Shown: positions 49,708-57,798 of the stretch, piece by piece
Layout: every line of letters starts with the position of its first letter
Position numbering within the stretch: position 1 is the first letter of the stretch
Origin: Paracoccus gahaiensis
Lineage (GTDB): Bacteria > Pseudomonadota > Alphaproteobacteria > Rhodobacterales > Rhodobacteraceae
Direction: 5' to 3'
Length of the DNA: 64,000 nt
NCBI RefSeq assembly: GCF_005048225.1
Contig: NZ_SUNI01000001.1
Span: 496,001-560,000 of the forward strand
Translations under genes and position numbers: made by a program
Notes under the pieces: generated by a model
What the model saw: only the letters and a program-made list of their open reading frames with translations
The model's database searches: none
What the model was told of the DNA's origin: nothing

Positions 49708-49914
49708 TCAGACGAACTGCACGTTGGTGGCCGATTCGCGACCGTCACGGCCACGCTCCAGCTCGAACGTCACTTTCTGGCCATCGGCCGGAGCCGACAG
49801 GCCCGCGCGCTCAAGAGCCGAGATGTGCAGGAAAACGTCCTGACGGCCGCCTTCCGGTTGAATGAAGCCGAAGCCTTTGGTGCTGTTGAACCATTTCACG
49901 GTGCCGTTGGCCAT
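49708..49914 (-). CDS. cspA: Cold-shock domain protein
   Basis: This 68-residue protein is a single cold-shock domain with RNP1 KGFGFIQP and RNP2 DVFLHIS, which bind single-stranded nucleic acid. It begins MANGTVKWFNSTKGFG. AGGAG lies 8 bp upstream. The 155-bp AT-richer stretch up to tRNA-Thr can house a long 5' leader, as common for cold-shock genes. Confidence 0.95.
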   Translation of the reverse strand: MANGTVKWFNSTKGFGFIQPEGGRQDVFLHISALERAGLSAPADGQKVTFELERGRDGRESATNVQFV

Positions 49915-50069
49915 CGTGAGATCTCCTGTCTAAGTTACCACCCGCAGAATGCAGTGGCTTGGCCGTCAGATTAACAAAGCAGACTGAAGGCAGAACCAGA
50001 CAGGATGCAGAGAATTTAACGTAGCCACCGCTTAGTAACGCCACCCGATTAACCATGCAAGGGAAAACT

Positions 50070-50144
50070 TGGTGCCGGCTGAGGGATTTGAACCCCCGAC
50101 CCCCTGATTACAAATCAGACGCTCTACCACTGAGCTAAGCCGGC
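50070..50144 (-). tRNA. tRNA-Thr (UGU anticodon)
   Basis: The minus strand folds as a complete tRNA: acceptor GCCGGCT/AGCCGGC, D stem GCTC/GAGC, anticodon stem TCTGA/TCAGG with loop TTTGTAA (anticodon TGT), T stem GGGGG/CCCTC with loop TTCAAAT, and an encoded CCA end. No integrase or att duplication was noticed beside it. Confidence 0.97.
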
Positions 50145-50183
50145 ATGTCCGATCCGTTACCGCGAGAGGCGCCTTTGCGCAAG

Positions 50184-51887
50184 TCACGCGTGGCCCCTGG
50201 GGGCCCCGCCCCCGCCCAGATTGGTGCGCGCCAGCAGCGCCACCGCCAGCAGCCCCACCGCCATCACCAGCAGCGCGGCGGGCGCGGCATTGCCCAGATC
50301 CTCCAGGCTGGCACGCTCGTGCGTGCGGGTGGCGAGCGTCTCGAAGTTGAAGGGGCGCAGCAGCAGCGTGGCGGGCAGCTCCTTGACGCAATCGACGAAG
50401 ACCAGGAGCAGCGCCGCCCCCACCGATCCGCGCATCATCGGCAGATAGACCGCGCGCAGCACGCCCGCATTGGCGCGTCCCAGGGACCGCGCCGCCATCG
50501 GCAGCGAGGGCGGCACCCGGGTGAAGGCCGCGTCGATGGCCCCCTGCCCGATGGCGAAGAAGCGCACCAGATAGGCCAGCACGATGGCCGTGCCGGTGCC
50601 CGTCACGATCAGCCCGGGATCGGTGCCGGTCAGCGCCAGCCAGCCATCCGCGACCTTGTGGTCCAGCGCCGCCAGCGGGATCAGCAGCCCCACCGCCAGC
50701 ACCGCGCCGGGCGCGGCATAGCCGATGGTCGTCACCGGCATCAGCAGGCGTGGCAGCGCGCTGCCCGACAGCCGCGCGCCATAGACCATGACCAGCGCCA
50801 GCCCGACGGTCAGCACCGCCGCCACCCCGCCAAGCGAGACCGTGTGCCATGCCGCCCGCACCAGCCCCGGCGACAGCCAGCCCTGCGGATAGGAGGCCGC
50901 ATAGGTCGCGATCACCGCCACCGGCAGCACGAAGCCGATGGCGAAGGGCAGCGCGCAGGCCAGCGTCGCCGCCAGCCCCGGCAGGGCGCGCAGCCTCTGG
51001 CGCTGGATCGGGCGCGGCTGGCGGGCGCTCTGGTGATAGCGGGCGCGCCTGCGCGCGAATCGCTCCCACAGGGCCAGGACCATGATCAGGGCCAGCATGG
51101 CGCAGGCGATCTGCGCGGCCCCGCCGGCATTCCGACGCTCCAGCCAGGTGGTGAAGATGCCGGTGTTCAGCGTCTGCACGCCGAAATAGCTGACGACCCC
51201 GTAATCCGCGACCGCCTCCATCATCGCGATGGCGCTGCCCGCGACGATGGCCGGACGCGCCAGCGGCAGGCCCACGCGCGCGAACAGTCCCCAGGGGCCG
51301 GTGCCAAGCGCGCGGGCGACCTCGTAGGCGCTGCCGGACTGTTCATGCAGCGCCGCGCGGGTCAGCAGATAGACGTAAGGGTAAAGCGCCGCCGCCAGCA
51401 CCACGATCGCAGCCTCGATAGAGCGGATGCGGGGGAACCAGTAGTCGCGCGCCGTCTCCCATCCGAACCAGCCGCGCAGGGCGATCTGGACGGGGCCGGA
51501 ATAGTCGAGGAAATCGGCCAGCGCATAGGCGCCGATATAGGCGGGCACCGCCAGCGGCAGCAGCAGCAGCCATTGCAGCGCGCCGCGCCCCGGGAAATCG
51601 TACATGCTGACCAGCCAGGCCGATCCGGTGCCCATCGCGGCGGCCAGAAGCCCCGTGCCAAGCGCCAGCGCGACCGTGTTGCCGAAATAGCGCGGCATGA
51701 CGGTCGACAGCAGATGCGGCCAGATGTTGTCCGTGGGATTCAGCGCCAGCCAGGCGACCGACAGGACCGGCAGCAGGACCAGCCCCGCCACCAGCACCGC
51801 GGCGAGCGACCAGCCGCGCCCGCCGCCCTGGCGCAGGGCGTGATCGGCATGGGCGCTGCGGGACGGGTCTGGCGCGGTCCGGGTCAT
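50184..51887 (-). CDS. Iron-type ABC transporter permease, two fused permease units
   Basis: This 567-residue protein contains two permease repeats (about 30-270 and 320-560), each with an EAA-like loop (YEVARALGTGPWGLFARVGLP and MAARSLGRANAGVLRAVYLP). This is the FbpB/AfuB plan for ferric iron import; ThiP (thiamine) has a similar plan and is an alternative. No binding protein or ATPase gene lies beside it, so its partners must be encoded elsewhere. It lies just upstream of tRNA-Thr on the same strand. Confidence 0.87.
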   Translation of the reverse strand: MTRTAPDPSRSAHADHALRQGGGRGWSLAAVLVAGLVLLPVLSVAWLALNPTDNIWPHLLSTVMPRYFGNTVALALGTGLLAAAMGTGSAWLVSMYDFPGRGALQWLLLLPLAVPAYIGAYALADFLDYSGPVQIALRGWFGWETARDYWFPRIRSIEAAIVVLAAALYPYVYLLTRAALHEQSGSAYEVARALGTGPWGLFARVGLPLARPAIVAGSAIAMMEAVADYGVVSYFGVQTLNTGIFTTWLERRNAGGAAQIACAMLALIMVLALWERFARRRARYHQSARQPRPIQRQRLRALPGLAATLACALPFAIGFVLPVAVIATYAASYPQGWLSPGLVRAAWHTVSLGGVAAVLTVGLALVMVYGARLSGSALPRLLMPVTTIGYAAPGAVLAVGLLIPLAALDHKVADGWLALTGTDPGLIVTGTGTAIVLAYLVRFFAIGQGAIDAAFTRVPPSLPMAARSLGRANAGVLRAVYLPMMRGSVGAALLLVFVDCVKELPATLLLRPFNFETLATRTHERASLEDLGNAAPAALLVMAVGLLAVALLARTNLGGGGAPRGHA

Positions 51888-52005
51888 GGGCCGGCGATAT
51901 GCCAAAGCGGTTTGACTGTCCACGCCGGAGGCGTAATCTGCGCGCGAGCGACCGGCAGGGCCGGCAACCGGCACGACCGCCAAGAAATAAGAAACGGGGA
52001 CAGCG

Positions 52006-52881
52006 ATGCAGATGGTATTCCACATGGGGGTGCACGGCACCGACGGCGACCGGCTGCTGAAGACCCTTCTGGACAACAAGGCCCGGCTGCAGATGGCCGG
52101 CACCGAGGTCGTCCCTCCCGAACGCCACAAGAGCGTCTTCGACGATGCGCTGCGCTCGCTCGACGGCGGCACCGCGACGCCCGAGATGGAAGAGATCATG
52201 CTGGACGCGATCCTCGACAGCGACCATCCGTCGCGCGTGGTCATGTCGACCTGGACCTTCCAGGGGGCGCCGGGCCGGGCGGTGGGGCGCACCGGCCTCT
52301 ATCCCAAGATCGGGGCGCGCACGGCGGCCCTGGCGCAGCTCTTCCCCTCGGCGCAGACCGAATTCTTCCTGGCGATCCGCAATCCCGCCACGCTTTTGGC
52401 CGAGGTGCTGCCGCAGTTCAGCGGCAACGGATATGACGACCTGATGCAGGGATGCCATCCGCTGGAGCTGCGCTGGCGCGATGCCATCCACCGGCTGCTG
52501 CAGGCGGCGCAGGGACGCCGCGTGGTGCTGTGGTGCCACGAGGACGTGCCGCTGATCTGGCCCGAAGTGGTGCGCCTGACGGGCGACCTTCCCCATGACG
52601 TGCCGCTGACCGGGGGCCTGGGCTTCCTGCAGGATCTGCTGGACGACAAGGGAATCGCCGCGCTGCGCGAGACGATGGCCGACCGCGACCAGATGGACAT
52701 CGCGCAGCGCCGCCGGCTGCATGCCGATCTGCTGCGCGACCATGCCCTGCCCGACTCCCTGGATCAGGAGATCGACCTGCCCGGCTGGACCCAGGATCTG
52801 GTCGACCAGGTGACCGAGACCTATCGCTCGGACGTGGCCGAGATCGCGGTCCTGCCGGGGGTGGAGTTCATCCTGCCCTGA
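52006..52881 (+). CDS. Conserved-looking hypothetical protein of unknown function
   Basis: I do not recognise this 291-residue protein. It starts MQMVFHMGVHGTDGDRLLK, a hydrophobic strand followed by a glycine-containing loop that loosely resembles the start of sulfotransferase-type P-loop folds. Later blocks include FFLAIRNPATLLAEVLPQ and RVVLWCHEDVPLIWPEV, which also recall the strand-helix layout of sulfotransferases. No signal peptide or membrane segment is seen. Codon use matches the neighbours, so it is likely a real resident gene. A 16-bp tandem repeat starts 4 bp after the stop. Confidence 0.7.
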   Translation: MQMVFHMGVHGTDGDRLLKTLLDNKARLQMAGTEVVPPERHKSVFDDALRSLDGGTATPEMEEIMLDAILDSDHPSRVVMSTWTFQGAPGRAVGRTGLYPKIGARTAALAQLFPSAQTEFFLAIRNPATLLAEVLPQFSGNGYDDLMQGCHPLELRWRDAIHRLLQAAQGRRVVLWCHEDVPLIWPEVVRLTGDLPHDVPLTGGLGFLQDLLDDKGIAALRETMADRDQMDIAQRRRLHADLLRDHALPDSLDQEIDLPGWTQDLVDQVTETYRSDVAEIAVLPGVEFILP

Positions 52882-52884
52882 TTC

Positions 52885-52916
52885 CGGGGCAGTCCGCAGA
52901 CGGGGCAGTCCGCAGA
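52885..52916 (+). repeat. Perfect 16-bp tandem duplication
   Basis: CGGGGCAGTCCGCAGA occurs twice back to back (52885-52900 and 52901-52916), directly after the stop of the unknown gene at 52006. Confidence 0.9.
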
Positions 52917-52979
52917 GGCGCATCGCCGGGCGGGGCGGCCCGACCCGGCAATTCGCCCGACGTCAGACCCCTGAGGGCC

Positions 52980-53234
52980 TCAGACCATGCCGAGGGCGGC
53001 CTTGTACATGTCCAGGATCGCCTCTTCCTCGGCGATGTCGTCCTTGTCGCGGCGGCGCAGGGCGATGATCTGCTTCATCACCTTGGTGTCATAGCCCCGG
53101 GCCTTGGCCTCGGCCATGACCTCTTTCTGGCGCTCGGCGATGTCCTTCTTCTCGGCCTCCAGCTGCTCGAACTGCTCGATGAACTGGCGCAGCTCGTCGG
53201 CTGCGACTCCGTAAGCCTTGTCGTCCTGCATCAA
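52980..53234 (-). CDS. gapR: GapR nucleoid-associated protein (DUF2312)
   Basis: This 84-residue protein matches GapR, an alphaproteobacterial protein that binds overtwisted DNA ahead of replication and transcription. It is helical, with the family core ADELRQFIEQFEQLEAEKKD, then EVMAEAKARGYDTKVMKQ and IALRRRDKDD. A second ATG at 53231 is an equally possible start. It is divergent from a small membrane protein gene. Confidence 0.92.
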   Translation of the reverse strand: MMQDDKAYGVAADELRQFIEQFEQLEAEKKDIAERQKEVMAEAKARGYDTKVMKQIIALRRRDKDDIAEEEAILDMYKAALGMV

Positions 53235-53341
53235 AGAAATCCCTTCCTGTCGGTTCGGCCTGCCTGTTAGGCGGTCTTGTTGCGCGGTGCAATCGCCGCT
53301 AGGGGACAGGCGCGCGCCACCCCTTCATCACGGAGCCTGCC

Positions 53342-53569
53342 ATGACGACCTACGACTTGATCATCTGGGTCGGAGCCGCCCTGACCCTGGCCGGCCTTGC
53401 GGGCCTGGTCTGGTGCATCCTGACCGTCACCCGCGCCCGCCGCCGGGGGATCGACGACGCCGCCCTGCGTGTGAAGATGCGCGGCGTGCTGGCGGTGAAC
53501 ATGGCGGCGCTGGCGGCCTCGACCATCGGGCTGATGATGGTGGTGATCGGCATCATCCTGTCGCGCTGA
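53342..53569 (+). CDS. Small membrane protein of unknown function
   Basis: This 75-residue protein has two hydrophobic segments (about 6-28 and 48-72) around a basic loop (TRARRRGIDDAALRVKMRG), so a helical hairpin with the loop in the cytoplasm is likely. No family was recognised. Its separate position next to gapR and normal codon use support it being real. Confidence 0.65.
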   Translation: MTTYDLIIWVGAALTLAGLAGLVWCILTVTRARRRGIDDAALRVKMRGVLAVNMAALAASTIGLMMVVIGIILSR

Positions 53570-53856
53570 GGCCCCATCTGCCGAAAGGCCCCCCCCTGCC
53601 TGCCGGGCGGCGCCGCGCTTGGCGCTTGACTTTTGCGCCCGTCTGCCCCATCTGTCCCCCATCGCCGTCAACTGCCGCGTGAGCAGCCACGGGCCCTGCC
53701 CGACCGACGCCGACACTCATTCCAGTTTCCCATTCACGCGGGGAGGCAGCAGGCATCCTCGTATCACGCCTGCACCCCTGCCACGAGCCGCGCCCCCAGA
53801 TGCGTGGCCCCTGCCTTTGCATCCGATACGAGGGATGCGGGGGACGAAAGATTTTC

Positions 53857-55251
53857 ATGGAACAGAACAACACCCGTCGCCGCCCGAACCGTGGCGGCAA
53901 ATCCACGCCGAGCCGCGCCCCCCATGCGGGCTATTCCAACGAGGGCCGCAGCGCCCCGGCCCGCGAACCCGTCACCGTCGGCCCCTTCGCCGACATGGGC
54001 ATCGACCACCGCATCAACGCCAACATCATCGCGATGGGCCTGACCACGCCCACGCCGATCCAGGAACAGGGCATCCCGGCCATCGTGAACGGGCGTGACG
54101 TGCTGGGTCTGGCCCAGACCGGCACCGGCAAGACGGCGGCCTTCGGCTTGCCGATGCTGACCCGCCTGATCAACTATGGCAAGAAGCCCGACCCCAGGAC
54201 CTGCCGCGCGCTGATCCTGGCGCCGACCCGCGAACTGGCCACCCAGATCGCGACGAACATCGACGCCTATGCCGAGGGCACGCCGATCCGGTCGTTCCGC
54301 GTCGTGGGCGGCGCCTCGATCAACACCCAGACCGAGCGCCTGTCGCGCGGCGTCGACGTGCTGATCGCGACGCCGGGCCGCCTGATGGACCTGATCGAGC
54401 GTCGCGCCATCAGCCTCGAGGCCACCACCTATCTGGTGCTGGACGAGGCCGACCAGATGCTGGACATCGGCTTCATCCACACGCTGCGCAAGATCGCCCG
54501 CATGCTGCCGCGCGAGCGTCAGACGCTGATGTTCTCGGCCACCATGCCGAAACTGATGTCGGAGCTGTCCGACACCTACCTGACGAACCCGCTGAAGGTC
54601 GCCGTGAACCCCCCGGGTCAGGCCGCCAAGAAGATCGAGCAGGGCGTGCATTTCGTCACCCAGGGCGACAAGGCCAAGCTGCTGGCCGAGTACATGTCCA
54701 AGCACACGCAGGAAATGGCGATGGTCTTCGGCCGCACCAAGCATGGCTGCGACAAGCTGGCCAAGCTCTTGGACAGCTGGGGCTTCGCGGTCGCCGCGAT
54801 CCACGGCAACAAATCGCAGGGCCAGCGCGAGCGCGCCCTGGAGGCCTTCCGCAAGGGCGAGACCAAGGTGCTGGTCGCGACCGACGTGGCGGCGCGCGGC
54901 CTGGACATCCCGGACGTGGCCCACATCTACAACTATGACCTGCCCAACGTGCCCGAGAACTATGTCCACCGCATCGGTCGGACCGCGCGGGCGGGCCGTG
55001 ACGGTCGCGCCGTGGCCTTCTGCTCGCCCGCCGAGCTGGGTGAGCTGCGCGCCATCGAGAAGGCGATGAAGAACACCATCCCCGTGATCGGCGGAGAGGT
55101 GCCTTCGGCCGCCGCCGCTGCCGCTGCCGGTTCGCCCGGCGGGCCGCAGCGCGGACGCGGCAAGCCGATGGGCGGCAAGCCCATGGATGCCGGCGCCGGC
55201 CGGCGTCCCGCACGCCGCCCCTCGCGCGCACCCAAGAGCCGCATGGCCTGA
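53857..55251 (+). CDS. rhlE: DEAD-box RNA helicase (RhlE-like)
   Basis: This 464-residue ATP-dependent RNA helicase has the Q motif (TTPTPIQEQGIP), Walker A AQTGTGKT (86-93), PTRELA, DEAD (196-199), SAT (227-229), ARGLDIP and HRIGRTARAG. A basic glycine/arginine-rich tail (about 420-464) probably binds RNA. The ATG at 53857 gives a short basic N-terminus. The 287-bp region upstream could hold a long leader, common for cold-induced helicases. A terminator follows. Confidence 0.94.
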   Translation: MEQNNTRRRPNRGGKSTPSRAPHAGYSNEGRSAPAREPVTVGPFADMGIDHRINANIIAMGLTTPTPIQEQGIPAIVNGRDVLGLAQTGTGKTAAFGLPMLTRLINYGKKPDPRTCRALILAPTRELATQIATNIDAYAEGTPIRSFRVVGGASINTQTERLSRGVDVLIATPGRLMDLIERRAISLEATTYLVLDEADQMLDIGFIHTLRKIARMLPRERQTLMFSATMPKLMSELSDTYLTNPLKVAVNPPGQAAKKIEQGVHFVTQGDKAKLLAEYMSKHTQEMAMVFGRTKHGCDKLAKLLDSWGFAVAAIHGNKSQGQRERALEAFRKGETKVLVATDVAARGLDIPDVAHIYNYDLPNVPENYVHRIGRTARAGRDGRAVAFCSPAELGELRAIEKAMKNTIPVIGGEVPSAAAAAAAGSPGGPQRGRGKPMGGKPMDAGAGRRPARRPSRAPKSRMA

Positions 55252-55277
55252 GCATTGCGCAACGTCGACGCCCTTTT

Positions 55278-55299
55278 GGGTATTTGAACAAAGAAGAAG
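55278..55299 (+). repeat. Short repeat motif upstream of the rhlE terminator
   Basis: GGGTATTTGAACAAAG followed by AAGAAG matches the copy at 30101 at 19 of 22 positions and parallels the GGGATATTT...CCAAGATGAAG core of the long repeats. It lies 26 bp after the rhlE stop and abuts the terminator stem. Confidence 0.55.
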
Positions 55300-55327
55300 C
55301 CGCCGGGAGGACATTCCGGCGGCTTTT
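55298..55327 (+). terminator. Intrinsic terminator of rhlE
   Basis: AGCCGCCGG (55298-55306) pairs perfectly with CCGGCGGCT (55316-55324) around a 9-base loop, followed by TTT. It lies 46 bp after the rhlE stop and 39 bp before tdk. Confidence 0.9.
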
Positions 55328-55366
55328 GCTTGTCGCGATCTTGGCGGGCGGGTAAGCGGCGGCGTC

Positions 55367-55939
55367 ATGGCCAAGCTCTATTTCCATTATTCCACGATGA
55401 ACGCGGGCAAGAGCACGCTGCTGCTGCAGGCGGCCTACAACTATCGCGAGCGCGGGATGGAGGTGCTGCTGATGACCGCCGCCCTGGACGACCGGGCCGG
55501 AATGGGCCGCATCGCCAGCCGGATCGGCATCGCCGAGGCGGCGATGACCTTCGACAGCGCCTCGGATCTGGACGCGCTGATCGCCGCCGCCACGCCGCAG
55601 CCCGCCTGCGTCTTCGTGGACGAGGCCCAGTTCCTGACCCCCGAGCAGGTCTGGCAGCTGGCCCGGGTGGTCGACGATCGGGGCATCCCCGTCATGTGCT
55701 ATGGCCTGCGCGTCGATTTCCGGGGCGCGCTGTTCCCCGGATCGACCGCGCTGCTGGCGCTGGCCGACACGCTGCGCGAGGTGCGCACCATCTGCCATTG
55801 CGGGCGCAAGGCCACCATGGTCATCCGCCGCGACGCCGCGGGCGAGGCCGTCACCCGCGGCGCGCAGGTGCAGGTCGGCGGCAACGAGACCTATGTCTCG
55901 CTCTGCCGCAGGCATTGGCGCGAGGCCGTGGGCGGCTGA
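55367..55939 (+). CDS. tdk: Thymidine kinase
   Basis: This 190-residue type II thymidine kinase phosphorylates salvaged thymidine. Walker A is MNAGKST (11-17), Walker B with the catalytic base is DEAQFL (D85, E86), and structural zinc is bound by C143, C145, C180 and H183. The thymidine lasso NETYVSLCRRHW is present. A separate transcription unit is likely because rhlE is terminated upstream. Confidence 0.95.
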   Translation: MAKLYFHYSTMNAGKSTLLLQAAYNYRERGMEVLLMTAALDDRAGMGRIASRIGIAEAAMTFDSASDLDALIAAATPQPACVFVDEAQFLTPEQVWQLARVVDDRGIPVMCYGLRVDFRGALFPGSTALLALADTLREVRTICHCGRKATMVIRRDAAGEAVTRGAQVQVGGNETYVSLCRRHWREAVGG

Positions 55940-56037
55940 TCAATTCTGGGCGCGCCCGGTCTGCACGCGTTGCGGGAGCGCGGGGCTTGATGTAACCATC
56001 GACGAAACAGGCCGCCACACAGGCAGAGGGACATCTC

Positions 56038-57192
56038 ATGCGCGCATTCCTGATCTGGCTCGCCGCCGCGCTGGCCCTGGCCGCCCCCGCCCGCGCCTTC
56101 GAGACCGCCGCAACTTCGGCCTGGGTCTATGACGTGGCCACCGGCACCGTGCTGATGGAAAAGAACGCGGATGTGCCCCTGCCCCCCGCCTCGATGTCCA
56201 AGCTGATGACCCTGACCATGCTGTTCGAGGCGCTGCATGACGGGCGCTACACGATGGAGAGCACCTTTCCCGTCTCGGTCAAGGCCTGGCGGATGGGCGG
56301 CTCGAAGATGTTCGTCGAACCCGCCGACCGTCCCTCGGTCGAAGATCTGATCCACGGCATCATCGTCAATTCCGGCAACGATGCCTGCGTGGTGGTGGCC
56401 GAGGGCATGGCCGGATCGGAAGAGGCCTTTGCCCGGCAGATGACCGAGCGCGCCGCCCAGCTGGGGATGACGCAGACGAACCTGACCAATTCGTCCGGCT
56501 GGCCCGACCCCGAGCATCGCATGTCGATGCATGATCTGGGCGTGCTGGCCGCCTACATGATCCGCGAATTTCCCGAACTCTACGAAAAATTCGCGATGAC
56601 CGAATACACCTACAAGGGCCGCGTGCCCTCGAACGCGAACAACCGCAACCCGCTGCTGCGGCTTGGCACCGGCGAATGGACCGCCGACGGGCTCAAGACC
56701 GGTCACACGCAGGAGGCGGGATATGGCCTGGTCGGATCGGCCATCCAGGACGGGCGGCGGGTCGTCTTCGTCATCTCGGGGCTGGAGAGCGAGCGCGCCC
56801 GGGCCGAGGAGTCCGAACGCATCGTCAACTGGGCCTTTCGCGATTTCGCCATGAACCGGCTGGTTCCGGCGGGCGAGACGGTGCTGGAGGCGCCGGTCTG
56901 GCTGGGCACCGAGACGCGGGTGGGCCTGACGACCGAGAATGGCGTCAACGTGCTGGTGCCGATCGCCCTGCGCGATCAGGTCCGGGTCGAGGTCGTCTAT
57001 GACGGCCCGATCCCCGCGCCCATCGCGCAGGGCGACGAGGTCGCGCGGCTGGTGGTCACCGTTCCCGGCCGCCCCGACACGGTCACGCCCCTGCTCGCCG
57101 CCTCGGACGTGCCCGAGGCCGGGTTCGTCGGCCGCCTGCGCGGCGCCGTGATGCAGCTGGGCCAGCGCGCGATCAGCGCCGTCACCGGCTGA
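56038..57192 (+). CDS. dacC: D-alanyl-D-alanine carboxypeptidase (penicillin-binding protein 5/6 family)
   Basis: This 384-residue periplasmic enzyme trims the terminal D-Ala of peptidoglycan pentapeptides. The signal peptide ends near residue 20 (APARA). Active-site motifs are S52-M-S-K55, S112-G-N114 and K220-T-G. The C-terminal beta domain (about 265-365) is followed by an amphipathic helix (GRLRGAVMQLGQRAISAV) that anchors it to the membrane. The symbol is by family only; dacA and dacD are alternatives. It shares one base with the tmk start. Confidence 0.9.
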   Translation: MRAFLIWLAAALALAAPARAFETAATSAWVYDVATGTVLMEKNADVPLPPASMSKLMTLTMLFEALHDGRYTMESTFPVSVKAWRMGGSKMFVEPADRPSVEDLIHGIIVNSGNDACVVVAEGMAGSEEAFARQMTERAAQLGMTQTNLTNSSGWPDPEHRMSMHDLGVLAAYMIREFPELYEKFAMTEYTYKGRVPSNANNRNPLLRLGTGEWTADGLKTGHTQEAGYGLVGSAIQDGRRVVFVISGLESERARAEESERIVNWAFRDFAMNRLVPAGETVLEAPVWLGTETRVGLTTENGVNVLVPIALRDQVRVEVVYDGPIPAPIAQGDEVARLVVTVPGRPDTVTPLLAASDVPEAGFVGRLRGAVMQLGQRAISAVTG

Positions 57193-57788
57193 TGCTGATC
57201 AGCTTCGAAGGCATCGACGGCTGCGGCAAGTCCACCCAGGCCCGGCTTCTGGCCGAGGCCCTGCGCGCCGAGGGCCGCGATGTCGTGCTGACCCGCGAGC
57301 CCGGCGGCAGCCCGGGCGCCGAGGAGATCCGCCGCCTTCTGGTCGAGGGCGCGGGCGAACGCTGGTCGCCCGAGACTGAATGCCTGCTCTTCACCGCCGC
57401 CCGCCGCGACCATCTGGAACGCACCATCCGTCCCGCGCTGGCGGCAGGCCACACCGTCGTCACCGACCGCTTTGCCGACAGCACCCGGGTCTATCAGGGC
57501 GCCGCGCGGGGCGATCTGCGGGATCTGGTCGACCGGCTGCATGGTCTGATGATCGGCATCGAGCCCGACCGGACCTTCGTCATCAACATCGACCCGGCCA
57601 CCGGGTTGCTGCGCGGCGCGGCGCGCGGCGGGGCCGAGGACCGCTTCGAAAGCCTGGGGCTTGGGTTTCAGGAACGCCTCGCCACCGGGTTTCGGGCGCT
57701 GGCTCGGGAATATCCCGACCGGGTGCGCCTGATCGACGGCGCGGGCACGCCCGATCAGGTCGCCGCCCGCATCCGCGCCGCCCTGTGA
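57192..57788 (+). CDS. tmk: Thymidylate kinase
   Basis: This 198-residue enzyme phosphorylates dTMP to dTDP. The P-loop is EGIDGCGKST (residues 5-14), and the dTMP-binding DRFADSTRVYQG and lid regions are present. It is probably co-transcribed with dac upstream (TGATG junction) and holB 10 bp downstream, the usual tmk-holB-tatD order. Confidence 0.95.
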   Translation: MLISFEGIDGCGKSTQARLLAEALRAEGRDVVLTREPGGSPGAEEIRRLLVEGAGERWSPETECLLFTAARRDHLERTIRPALAAGHTVVTDRFADSTRVYQGAARGDLRDLVDRLHGLMIGIEPDRTFVINIDPATGLLRGAARGGAEDRFESLGLGFQERLATGFRALAREYPDRVRLIDGAGTPDQVAARIRAAL

Positions 57789-57798
57789 CGCCCGCCCC

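Noticed and set aside
50070..50183. Integration site or genomic island at tRNA-Thr
   Set aside because: No integrase, transposase or duplicated tRNA end was seen in the flanks, and neighbouring genes are ordinary in composition.
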